Source: Stomorhina lunata (Eukaryota; Arthropoda; Insecta; Diptera; Rhiniidae). From it: a stretch of 64,000 bases of DNA. Shown here piece by piece: positions 1 through 10,760 of this stretch (the first letter of the stretch is position 1; each line of letters begins with the position of its first letter). Both the position numbers and the translations under genes were made by a program. Under the pieces are notes generated by a model. The model was not told where the DNA came from. It searched no databases and worked only from the letters and a program-made list of their open reading frames with translations. The DNA lies in contig OW121744.1 of NCBI GenBank assembly GCA_933228675.1, positions 58,733,775 to 58,797,774 of the forward strand, written 5' to 3'.

Positions 1-119
1 TTAAATTTTCTTCGAAAAATATTAGTCTAGTTCACAATTTGTTGCAAATAGTCTAGCATCGTAGCATTTGCAAATCGGATTGGAAATAAAAAAATTTCTA
101 TAGAAATAATGTAGAAAAT

Positions 120-665
120 TTTTCATTTGTCATACAAATTTATTATATCATTTGTCATACGATTTACAAATAGAATGGAAATAATTCCGTGACTTCTGAG
201 CGGATTTAAACAAAAAATTTATGTTGATATAGCAGAAGTGTTGGGGAGCTTAAGTTTTGAATCTGGAAAGACTCGTTTTTACTGGCGCGGTACAATCGGC
301 ACCCAAAGTAGGGCACCTCAGACTCATAAATCATTTAAAACGATAATTGTCATTTCACAACCGATTTGAAAAATTATACTATATAACAAATACTTAGGTC
401 AAGGCCTACAAAAAAAACATCGCACAGTTGGATGGTTCAAAAATAGAATGGAAATAATTCTGCAACTTCTAAACCGTTGGGCGGATTTTAACAAAATGTA
501 TTTATATGTGGATATATCAGAAGTGTTGGGGAGCTTATGTTTTGAATCTAGAAAGGCGGCACAATCGGCCCCCAAAGTAGGGCACCTCGGACTCATAAAT
601 TACTTAAAACGATATATAATTGTCATTTCCCAAACGAATTGAAAAATCATACTATATAACAAATA
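120..665. repeat. Two direct copies of a ~240 bp dispersed repeat
   Basis: The segments about 165-390 and 425-660 share runs such as GAATGGAAATAATTC, AGAAGTGTTGGGGAGCTTA, CCCAAAGTAGGGCACCTC and TACTATATAACAAATA in the same order and orientation. No coding potential; both look like decayed copies of the same repeat. Confidence 0.7.
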
Positions 666-1204
666 TATAGGTCAAGATCAAAACATAGCTACATGCCTAT
701 GCTATCTCTTACGGTTTAAAAGATATTCGACTTCAAAAAATAAAATTTCAATTTTTGTCCCATACTATACCAATTTTTTACTAATATCTGATCTGATCTG
801 AACCAAGATGTTCTTAATTACATTGCAAATGTACTTTGTCGCTCTGAAAACGGCCAAGCAACTAGAGAAAAAAACTAAAAATACCCATTTTGGAAATTTG
901 TTAAATCTTTTTTGGAATTCTGGGATTTCTTTTAAGAAAAATATATATTTTTTTTAATTTTGTATTTTTTTCCTTAAAAAGTTTTTAATTGTTGCAAAAT
1001 TTTTACTAAAATATATTTCTAAATAATTTTTCTTATCCAAAATCTAATAATGTTAATGCATATAAAACATAAATTTAGGCTGTTTTCAAGTTTTCTATCA
1101 AAAGTGTTATTTGCTTTTTTAATTCTCCTTGTTTTTATAAAATTTTTGTACGAAGAACAGAATTTCCTTTACATTGATATATAAGTCTATGCATATTTCA
1201 AAAT

Positions 1205-1357
1205 AAAATGTATGTACAATGTAAGTTTACTTAAAACCTAAAATTTGGCCTCAATATCTCTCTTCTTTTACTTATTTGACTGCAAAGCTGCTCAAAGAAG
1301 AGCAATACTGATGCCAAATTTAAAGTTTTAAGTAAACTTACATTATACATACATTTT
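1205..1357. mobile_element. Palindromic MITE-like element
   Basis: The left end AAAATGTATGTACAATGT continues as AAGTTTACTTAAAAC and is mirrored by GTTTTAAGTAAACTT then ACATTATACATACATTTT at the right end. The interior also pairs imperfectly (AATTTGGCCTCAATA against the inverse of TACTGATGCCAAATT), so almost the whole 153 bp can fold. Likely a non-autonomous DNA-transposon relic. Confidence 0.65.
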
Positions 1358-2031
1358 AGTTTGCAAAACAAATTTTAAAATCCTCCCAACTGTTAAGAAG
1401 TTATGGACTTATTTCCATTTTATTTTGCCACCATCCCACTGTGCGATGCCCGATTTTGCTTCCTGTTGGTCATGGAGTGATATCAAAACAATAATGTTGT
1501 TTTAGGCCAAAAGAAGCAAATCCGCCTAAATGTCCAGAACTCAGACCAATTGAGAGATATTGGGCCCTCATAAGAAAAATAATAGAGGATACAAAAGGAC
1601 TCGCCAAAGACATTTCAAATTTTAGAATGAAGTGATCCATGAACAGCAAGAAGAAATTACTATAAAACCCCAAATGGGAAATATTTCGAAAAAAAATATG
1701 TTCTATATATATAAAAATGGATGTGTGTAAGTATGTAACGGGTGACACTGTGAAGTCTGATTTTTGATTTTCGGTCTATGGGCGGAGAGGCATGGCAAAA
1801 TGCAAGCATAGGGCCAGCAACGCGGACCAGGTCAGCTAGTTATTTATACAAATTAAAAAAAATCTTTTTTTTAAATGCTTGTTCTAAAATTATTTTGAGC
1901 ACTTTCACATGATATAATTAGTTCATAATTAAGATTTATTATTTCAGAACTTTAAGGCATAACATCTTCCAAACCAAATGTTTCTCGCGGAAAATATTGG
2001 CTATCTTAAATTTAAGTTTATTATGAGATAT

Positions 2032-2800
2032 AACAAGTAAGAAAAGCTATAGTTGGTCAAGCCCGACTATATGATACCCTTCACTATTAAAGTCAAATAT
2101 GGTCCAACAATTTAACAAGTTTTCCTAGGTCTTAGAGACATACGTACATATACTATGTCCAATTTTTTCAAAATTTAGCGATTTAAGTAGATTTATGTGA
2201 TTCCCGGCTAAGGGCCTGATATGAGAGCTAGGGTCAATTGCGAATCGATTGTTACAAATTCAAAGTTATTGGTTTATATTTACAATATAATTAAATGTGC
2301 AAAGTTTTAGTAATAAAATGCATTTATCTTTTGATTTATAAGAGTTTTTGTGCTTTTATGGATATTTAAACTACTTTTGAGAATGTGTCTTGTATGGGAG
2401 GTATGATCAAATATGGGCCGATTTCCACAAAATTAGGTACACTAGTAAGGTTATCATAAGCAATATTTGTGCTTAATATTATAAGAATACAACTAAATTT
2501 GTGACTGTAAAGGACCAAAAACTCTATTTCAGGAAGGCATCACTATGGGAGGTTTCCGAAATAATAATCCTAAAAAGTATAGGGATTGTCAATGGATCAA
2601 AATATGACCCTGTGCCAAATTTCATCAAATTATCTTTAAAGTTACGACCGGACATCGTTAAAACAACTCAGGGAGTGATTCTAAGTCGATTAGTATACTA
2701 AAAGGTGGTTCTCAGACCAATATTTCTATGCGTTACAAACATCAGCACGAACCCAATATACATTTTTACTTAAGGTGGTGAAAGGTATAAAAATGTTAAA
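2032..2800 (+). repeat. Dispersed repeat family with AACAAGTAAGAAA end (copy 1)
   Basis: Begins AACAAGTAAGAAAAGCTATA, then GTCAAGCCCGACTATATGAT and ACCCTTCACTA; ends near GGTGGTGAAAGGTATAAAAA. The same head occurs at 18985 and, inverted, at 8757 and 3523. Interior blocks (AGCTAGGGTCAA, TATGGGAGGTATGATCAAATAT) recur in those copies. No protein coding seen; transposon class not determined. Confidence 0.65.
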
Positions 2801-3030
2801 TATCGGCTGTACTTAAGCCCAAAATTAGATATTTTTACTTGTTTAGTTTTTATTACTATTTACTACCATTATTTAAAGTAGGCTTTCCTATTTTATATTC
2901 AATTTTGTTTACATTATCAATTTAAAAACAAGGTAAACAATTTAATATTTTAAACTTGTAAACAAATTTTTCAATCATACATAACTATAACAAGTTTATA
3001 ATATAAACTTTATATTACACAACTATAGTG

Positions 3031-3523
3031 GGTGTACAGGTGAGAAAGGTATTATAAGATTGATTTGATGTTTGTAACGCATAGAAATAAGGGTCTGAGA
3101 TCCAACTTTAAGTACACCAATAGACTCAGAATAACTTTTCCAAATTCAGCATGAAGAATGCTTATGCTAATCAAAATAACTTTACCGATTTTTTTGGAAT
3201 CGATCCATATTTGACCACTTTTGCCATACAAGACCATTTTTTAACAGAAAATAACAAACACTGTCATAATACTGAAGTTTCCTTATAAAACATAATAAAT
3301 GTTATATGTATTAACAAAAATCGATGCAAGAAATTTCCTATCAGTTCATATTAGACTCTAACATACCCACAGCAGGAATTGGCAAATACACAAAAAATGT
3401 TAGTATGCCTAAACACAGATCCAATAATCTATGTTTATTGATAATCAGACCACATTTCATCTCTGAAATGTAGGGTATCATAAAGTCGGGGCTGACCTGA
3501 CTATTGTACTTTCTTACTTGTTG
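3031..3523 (-). repeat. AACAAGTAAGAAA repeat family (copy 2, inverted)
   Basis: Ends TACTTTCTTACTTGTT at 3508-3523, the reverse complement of the family head, and contains the reverse of the block with TTTCTATGCGTTAC found in other copies. It faces copy 1 across about 230 bp. Confidence 0.55.
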
Positions 3524-3565
3524 TTATTGTGTTTTATTTAAAGAATTTTAAAAACGTTATAAAAA

Positions 3566-3690
3566 TTAACCCCCTAATTCATAAACAAATCTTAAAATTA
3601 TTAAATTCTTATAATTTGAAATTTGTATAGAAAATTTGAATTATAAGCTTGCTATAGCTTTATTTTTTGATTATGAATTAGGGGGTAAAA
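3566..3690. mobile_element. Short MITE with CCCCCTAATTCATAA ends
   Basis: Left end CCCCCTAATTCATAA (3570-3584) and right end TTATGAATTAGGGGG (3671-3685) are perfect 15 bp inverted repeats around an AT-rich core. A related end (TTATGAATTGGGGGTTAA) is at about 23303 and a related start (GGGGTATTAATTCATAAT) at about 15612. It lies next to Pdk exon 1. Confidence 0.7.
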
Positions 3691-3799
3691 TTTTAATTTT
3701 AAAATTAATTTACCTATCATAAATAATTTTCTAATTAACTTCCTTATTATTAGACATTATAATTATATTAGAAAAGATTATCCAATTAATAATACTCAC

Positions 3800-3902
3800 C
3801 AAAATCTATGAATTGTTTTATAGAGAGCGGCGATGGATTGAATTGTGAGTAAAAATCAAGCATTTTCGGTATGTTGGCGTAACGCACTGGAAATAACCGC
3901 AT
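3800..3902 (-). CDS. Pdk: Pyruvate dehydrogenase kinase, first coding exon (partial gene)
   Basis: Mitochondrial serine kinase that phosphorylates and shuts down pyruvate dehydrogenase E1-alpha. Only the first coding exon is visible: ATG at 3902-3900, reading MRLFPVRYANIPKMLDFY, then SQFNPSPLSIKQFIDFG, which is the strongly conserved N-terminal PDK/BCKDK signature (SPLSIKQFxDFG). The exon ends in phase 1 at 3800 with the donor GGTGAGT. No continuation (conserved ACEKTS/ELPVRLANIMKEI region) is seen on the minus strand in 1-3799, so the next exon must lie beyond the left edge and intron 1 is at least 3.8 kb, filled with repeats. The exon was too short to show up as a long open frame; I found it by motif. 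Identity is firm; the 5' UTR is not delimited. Confidence 0.9.
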
Positions 3903-4374
3903 TTTGCTGTTTTTTTTTGTCGGTTGTTTATGGATGATTTAAATTGAAACTAATGTTTCAACCTTTAGGCTGATTTGAGATGTAAATTTACTTAATAATT
4001 GTTGCAATTTCTATTTAAATATTATGTTTGCTTCCTTTATTGTTGCTCCAGCCTAAAAGAGAAAAAAAAACAAACTGTTACAGAGACAGACGTCTAAACA
4101 CTCTAACCGACCGTTTGATTCTATCAATGTTGGGGTATAGAAACGACCTTCTTTTTAAATGTTCTTTTTTATATTCTATATAGAATTAGTGTATATACAT
4201 ATGAAGAATATAATTTGTATTTTATGATTTGTTGCTGTATAGTATTTGATTTGTATAATAGAATCTTCTTTATGATTTTAATAGTATAAAACAAACATTT
4301 GTCGTTCAATCTGACCATACTACACCCTAACGTAGCGTTAAAGTTTTTCTTTGATTAGAAAAGAAATCTAACAG

Positions 4375-5085
4375 GCAAGTTACAGAAGTCAATTTCGCTC
4401 GGAAATGAAATTATTTTACTTCTATATAAAAAAGTAAAACGATTTTTTTTTTCGAAATGAAACCACTTTATATTTTCAATGAAACCACTTTCTATTTTCA
4501 ATGTGGAATTGAATTTGTATGTTTTTCTTTGTTTATTCAATATTTGAATAACTTCTTCAAATATTCAGAGTTATACGTTTAAATAATGAAGTAGTTTGCT
4601 GATTTTAATTGAAAAAAACGTATTTTGGAATGATTTAGAACATTTAAAAGTTTTCGGAATCTATAAAACCTAGAACCATTTCGATCGGAATTCAACTACG
4701 GAATGGTTTCAATTCCGAACCAAATTTGTGGCATGCCTGCATAATTCGGATTTTTTCAAACAAAAATAAGCATATCACAAATTCCGTTCGGAATTAAAAC
4801 CACTCCATAGTGTAATTCCGATCGAAATAGTTTTAAGTTCTTTAGATTCCAAAAACTGTTAAATAATCTAAAACAGTACAAAATGCGATTTTTTCAATTG
4901 AAATCAGTAACACTATCTTTGTTTCAACAAATAACACTGAATAATTGAAGAAACTGTGCAAATATTAAAAAAATTAAAAACATAAAAATTCAATTCCGCT
5001 TTGAAAATAGAAAATGGTTCCATTTGTATAGAATTAAAATACTGAATCCATTCCACTTCCAAACGGAATTAAGTTCTGTGACATG
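4375..5085. mobile_element. Large foldback element, centre near 4740
   Basis: The left arm (about 4375-4720) is imperfectly complementary to the right arm (about 4770-5085). Matching blocks include ATTTCGATCGGAATT versus the inverse AATTCCGATCGAAAT, TTTTCGGAATCTA versus the inverse of TAGATTCCAAAAA, and TTTTCAATGTGGAATTGAAT versus the inverse of ATTCAATTCCGCTTTGAAAA. It is non-coding and sits about 500 bp upstream of Pdk exon 1. Confidence 0.7.
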
Positions 5086-5099
5086 GCTGAAAATTTCAA

Positions 5100-5400
5100 T
5101 ATTGATGAAAACTTTTATATCAATTAATCTCAGTATATGCGAAAGCCAGTGTTAGAATTGATTTGCGAATTTAGAGACGGCAAATTTGATTGCGAAAATG
5201 CACCAGGTTCCGGAAGGCTACTTGAAGCAGTCAAATAGGAAAATAACAATACTTAAAATCATTGAGAGTTTAAATTTACCGAATTCAACTGTTTACGACC
5301 ACTTGAAAGGCAAGGGTTAAATTTTTAAGTTCGATATATGAGTTTCCAACGTTCTTGGTTTTTCAAAGATCAAAAAAACTATCCATTTTTGAAGCGCATT
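5100..5400 (+). pseudogene. Mariner-like transposase relic (N-terminal part)
   Basis: A decayed frame reads FDCENAPGSGRLLEAV, corresponding to the mariner F(D/K)VxDAPRSGRP(V/S)E block, followed after stop codons by a segment resembling STVHDHLKGKG. Several stops and frame changes; no catalytic domain seen. The target is too short to classify further. Confidence 0.55.
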
Positions 5401-6099
5401 ATTGTCAAGAATGGAGCAAAACAGATGAGTAAGCTCAAATAAGGTCTATGGTCAACTGGGTGCCTGGCTTTAGTCAAGGAGATGACAGTGTCGATGTAGA
5501 TAGTTTTTGATTTTTCTCTGGAATGAGTGGAGAAATTGATCTCACTGATTTCTATGTCACTCCGTACAACTGATCGTCGAATTGGCCAAATCGGCAAAAT
5601 TGTTAATAAAAATTGTGTAGCTCTCAGCGAGCCTACTAACATCCAGGACGTTAATAAAATGAGGAAAAAAATTTAGACTTAGTATCTCTTATCGAAACAA
5701 TTTGCGATAAACTTGTAAGCATTGCTAACGGACGAGCGGAGGAACAAAAATTATGATAGGAAATCGAGGTCTTATTGAACCTTTTAACAAACTTATAATC
5801 ATTTTACATGGAATCTGTAGAAGCTTTCATTCGGAATGCATGATATGCCTTTCATTGTTTCTTACTGGTATTATGACATTTTCTAAGCAATACATTTGGC
5901 TTTGTAAAAATAAACCTTAATCAGTTTTGAATTTACATTTGATCCAGACCGATCATTTACTACTTTTCCTTGATCATAATTTGTCATTATTATAAGCTTT
6001 CCTTCAAAAGAATCGGTAACATCCTTTTTGGGTATAAATCACCATAATCTTATTCAATTCTTTACTTTTGTGGCTCGTTAAAAATACGCCATTGTAAAA

Positions 6100-7190
6100 T
6101 GCCTCTTATTGACCTCATGCGTGCCCACCCATGACATAGACTAATGTATGAAGGCATTCCAAACAGTATCGTTGTACCATAAGGTACAGTAGGGTATTGT
6201 GAATAGTTGGTTTGATGAAGGTTTCTTTTATTACTTTTTGTAGAAATCTTTCGGCATTAGGAGAACTCCAAGACTGCAGGAACAGTTTTATTTTTGGAAG
6301 CAATATATACAGCAGCTAGAAACAACCCACAATAATTTGTTCCCATCCCAATGTTCCATTAGACTTAAAATCGTTGAAGTGGTTAATGTAGTCCTTTACA
6401 AAAGACACAAAATTTATCGAATTCTGTACCCGTAGGGTATTGAGAATAGTTGGTTTGATGAAGGTTTCTTTTATTACTTTCTGTAGAAATCTTTCGGCAT
6501 TAGGAGAACTCCAAGGCTGCAGGAACAGTTTTATTTTTGGTAGCAATACTTATACAGCAGCTAGAAACAACCCACAATAATTTGTTCCCATCACAATGTT
6601 CCATTAGACTTAAAAACGTTTAAGTGGTTAATGTAGTACTTTACAAATGACACAAAATTTATCGAATTATGTACCCGAAAATCATTGAAAGGAAGCATAG
6701 GCGAATGTATTGAGACATTCCAAACATTATCGCAAAATATCTGTACCAAAAGGTAGTGTAGGGTATTATGAATAGCTAGTTTGATTATGAATGTTTATTT
6801 TATTACTTTTTATAGAAATCTTTCGCTATTCATGGAATGATGTATGCCTAACATCTCGCAATAGACTTCGATATAAAAGGATGGTTGAGGTCCTATGCTC
6901 TTCTGGGAGTCAAGGATAACAGAAGAAGAATGTTCCATTAGACTTAAAAACGTTTAAGTGGTTAAGGTTACAAAAGGCACAAAATTTATCGAGTTCTGTA
7001 CCCGACAATGATTAAAAGAAAGCATTGAAGACATTCCAAACAATATGGCAAACTCTTTGTATCTTAAAGAGGTGTAGGGTATTATGGATAATTGGTTCGA
7101 TTAATGTATATTTCATTAATTTTTGTAGGTATAGCAATTAGGAGGACATTAAGACTGTAGGAACAGTTTGATTTTTGGTAACACTCTGTT
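6100..7190. repeat. Irregular tandem repeat array, ~240-340 bp units
   Basis: The block GTAGGGTATTGTGAATAGTT (with variants) recurs at about 6188, 6432, 6768 and 7074. The first two units (243 bp apart) are about 95% alike, including GGAGAACTCCAAGACTGCAG and the GCAGCTAGAAACAACCCACA segment; later units are shorter and more diverged. The similar open frames in it (starting MLPKIKLFLQ) are repeat artefacts. Confidence 0.75.
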
Positions 7191-8290
7191 TTTATATACT
7201 AAGTTTTACTTTTTTTTTGCACCGAAACAACAGCTGTTTCCAAATTCTGATTGTTTTTTCACTACACAACAAATTTGAAGCACCTTCTAAAAGACTGCTA
7301 TTAGCACTTTAACTGGTTTAAAATAGGAAATAATAATCTTAAATTGTTACACTAGTTATAAACTCTTTAATAACAAATGATTATTTTGTCTGTCTTGACT
7401 GCCTTTTTTACACAAAATATTTCTTTTTTGTTATTTTCTATCTAATCACGATTTATTTGATTCTCTTTTAAAATTATTATAGATATGTATATATATATTT
7501 TGTCTTTCCTCTCTCTCATTGAGCTTTTATTTGCTTTTGCAAAGGCACTTTTATTTTCTTTCTAATCACCTTTTTATACCAGAGAAGGGAGCGAGTAGGA
7601 AGGGGCGTGGATATATTTATTTAATACACAAAATATTATTATTTATTATTAATTTGGTTTTATTTCTGTGCGTCTTTGTAGTTTTAGATGTTTTTATTAA
7701 AACGGTTTAATTCTAACTGATGTGGATTTTGTGTATAAGTTTTAGTCGCAGACTTTAAAAACACTGTGCTGCTGTTTGAAACTAATTAATTATACGTCTT
7801 CGCACTATAAGAATTTTTAATAGTGTAATTTTAAGGTGATGTTAGTTTAACAGCTGAACGGCTTTTCACATTTTAAATGTATGGACTGTATACAAATCAA
7901 TGTCAAACTTTATAAGTAAAAACTACACGAAGAACTGTCACAACTCTTAGTTTTTGTAAAGACATCACCACCTATACAGAAATACAACTTGAGTATTTTT
8001 GACGGTTTGCTTAGTACAAAGTCGTTTTAATATCAGCGCCGTTGATATTGCTGACATGGAGCGGCCATTAATTAAACATCTGGTAATAAATTACACTGCA
8101 CAACAGCATATGTAAATGGAGATATTCGGTAATATTCTTTAAAAAAATATTGTTAAATTCTTATAGAAAAATTTAAATTATTGATAATTTTATAAGAATA
8201 TATTTTGTTATCCATAATTTATTTCCATAGAAAATCTCTCTTTTCGGTTTGTCCACATTTTCCACATAAGAAAATAAAACAAGTTAAAAA
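7191..8290. other. AT-rich stretch without recognisable genes
   Basis: Only short frames with no family resemblance; no repeat shared with the rest of the window was noticed. It could include 5' UTR exons of Pdk, but nothing supports a specific one. Confidence 0.4.
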
Positions 8291-8299
8291 AAACGTTTT

Positions 8300-8757
8300 T
8301 GTGCTTTCGTGGGTTTTTAAAAGACTTTTGAGATTGTGTCTTATATATTAGTTATTGTCAAATATGAGCCGATTCCTACAAAATAAGGTACACTGATTTC
8401 TGTTACCATAAGCAATATTTATGCTGAACATTAATAATATACAATTAAATTTATGGCCAAAAACTCTAATTAGTAAGTAATCCTATTTTGCTAAAAAGCC
8501 AGCCTGACGGACATCGTTTGTCAATATAAACCAAAAACCAAAATTTGGTAACAATCGGTCCACAATTGACCCTAGCTTCCATATCAGGCCCTTAGCCGGA
8601 AATGACAAAAATCTCGAAATTTTGAAAAAAATAGCTCATAGTATATGTATATATGTCTCTAAGGAAAAAATTGTTTAATTGTTGGTCCATATTTGACCTT
8701 AGCAGTGAAGGATATGACATAGTCGGACTTGACCGACTATAGCTTTTCTTACTTGTT
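8300..8757 (-). repeat. AACAAGTAAGAAA repeat family (copy 3, inverted)
   Basis: Ends at 8757 with TAGTCGGACTTGACCGACTA then TAGCTTTTCTTACTTGTT, the reverse complement of the copy 1 head. Interior ACAATTGACCCTAGCTTCCA matches copy 1 in reverse. Confidence 0.65.
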
Positions 8758-10110
8758 TTAGTTTATTTTTTTATATAATTAGCAAGATGACTTTTCTTAA
8801 TTTCATAAACTCTAAACATCATTTGATTGTTGGAAAACCGTCGTTTTTATACTAGCACCAAGATTTTTTTTTAAATTTTAAAGTTAAAAAATTGGGTTTT
8901 TATACCTTTAAATAAAATCAGATACATTCTGGATAATTTTTCTTTTGAAGTTTTTGTTCTTAATTTGTAAGCATTTTTTAAATAAGTAGTTTCAGCAAAT
9001 TTCTTCGCCTTGCTTTTTTTAAATTGAAGTGAAATCTAAATTTTTAGAATAGGATCCTCTTCTCTTAAGTACTAAAAGTAATCAACATCGCGACGATGCA
9101 TCGTCTTCTGAAATGCAAAATAACGTAACTAGACTTTTTATTTTTTTACAGGAGAAGCAAAAAAACATTCCAACTTTTAAACTAACAAACATTAAATCTG
9201 AATTTTGGAATTGGGTCAACAAAGCATCATCAAAGAAAATGACAAAAACCTAACTGATAAAAAGCGTTTAGTATGAGCAATCGCGAAAAAATCAAAGGGC
9301 TTAACTACAAGTTGAATATTTTCTGAAAATTTAAACCTTCAAAATGCATAACGTTTCTTGTCAAAAATATAGAGACGGTTCTAAAAATAGTATCAGTTTA
9401 TTTTCGAACCATAATTAAATGTAAAAAGATAAGTCTTAAAAAATTTAAAATAGGACATACAGTATTTTTTAAAAGATTTATTTCAGAAATAACCCCGTTG
9501 CTTCTAAACGGTTTAAGATATATAAATAAAATTTCACATTTGTGGAAATACTGTCAGAATTTCCACGCTGATTTTGATCGTATGCATCTAACACTTTGTA
9601 GAAAGATTGGATTTTGGGTTGCTTCATCATAATCCATCAAAAAATCATTTTAAATTTTTGTGTTAGTTACGCCCTTTTGCATTTCGGGTGTGCATAACGT
9701 GGCCGGCACCTCTCCCCTCCCTTGCAATTTAGTAGGAAAAAGCTTCATAGAATTCTAGAAAATAACCACAATTTAGTAAGAAAAAGGTTTTTAAAATACT
9801 AGAAAATAACCTTAAATAGCGTTTGAGAGAATAATTGATAAAATACTCTAATTTGTCCGAACTTACCCAGAAAATTAACAAAAACTTATCTGTTATGCAA
9901 TTTATTTTTTATTAACTCATTTAAAAAATTATACATTTTTATTAAAGTAATTAAAGAAGTTTTGAAAATAATTGAAATCAAATAAACCCTACCTTTGATG
10001 ACCGAAAGCCTCAATAAAAAATTTTACTTGCTTACCCTCGATGACGCATACATGGTATCTCTCTTTAAAGCGAGAAAGCGGTGCACTATTTGAATTCTTG
10101 TTTCATTGTA
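8758..10110. other. Gene-free AT-rich DNA
   Basis: No reading frame with family resemblance and no clear repeat structure seen. Confidence 0.35.
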
Positions 10111-10111
10111 C

Positions 10112-10760
10112 GTTTTTTTTTTTTTTTTTTTTTGGTAGTACTACTTACTTAAATGGCCTGTAATTACAACCTGTCAAAAGCCGAGCATATTTTAGAATTC
10201 CAAGCACCTCTATCTTGTGCGCATATTCTCTAATTTCGTATACCAAGTTTCAAAAGATTTTCTTCTACTTGGTCTTTCCATCGAAGTTTTGGACGCCTTC
10301 TTCTACGCGTTCCCTCTGGATCATTATCGAAGACTTTTCTTGCCGGAGTATGTTCATCCATTCGCACGATATGTCCTAGCCAACGCAGACGCTGTTGCTT
10401 AATGCGTTTTACTATGTCTATGTCAGCGTATAACTCATACAGCTTATGGTTCATTCGATGTCGATACTCATTGTTGACGCAGACTGGTCCAAAGATTCTT
10501 TGTAGAATTTTTCTCTCAAACACTCCAAGGATAGCTTCATCTGTCTGTGCAAGTGCCCATGATTCAGCACCATACAATAACACGGGTAGTATGAGCGTTT
10601 TCTTAGCTGTTTGCTTAGTCCAAAATAGCATCGATTGGCAAGTATGATTCTACGTTTGATTTCGAAGCTTATATCGTTGTTGATGTTCACAGTGGTACCA
10701 AGGTATACAAATTCTTTTACAACCTCGAAGCTATAGTTCTCAACGGACACATGTGATCCG
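10112..10760 (-). pseudogene. Non-LTR retrotransposon, reverse-transcriptase C-terminal relic with poly(A)
   Basis: On the minus strand the first part reads FEVVKEFVYLGTTVN and then IKRRIILANRCYFGLSKQ; after one frameshift near 10620 the frame continues TLILPVLLYGAESWAL ... ERKILQRIFGPV ... RLRWLGHIVRMD ... GTRRRRRPKLRWKDQV. This is the thumb/C-terminal tail typical of insect non-LTR reverse transcriptases. A T-run at about 10112-10132 on the plus strand is the element's 3' poly(A) tail. 5' truncated and dead. A related tail copy occurs at 63025-63185 in the opposite orientation. Confidence 0.85.

Noticed and set aside
8056..8082. ATGGAGCGGCCATTAATTAA followed by a GTAATA donor as a coding mini-exon
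   Set aside because: No downstream exon could be identified that continues the frame.
10230..10631. 133-codon open frame as a functional gene
   Set aside because: It is the C-terminal tail of a 5'-truncated, frameshifted non-LTR reverse transcriptase followed by a poly(A) run.
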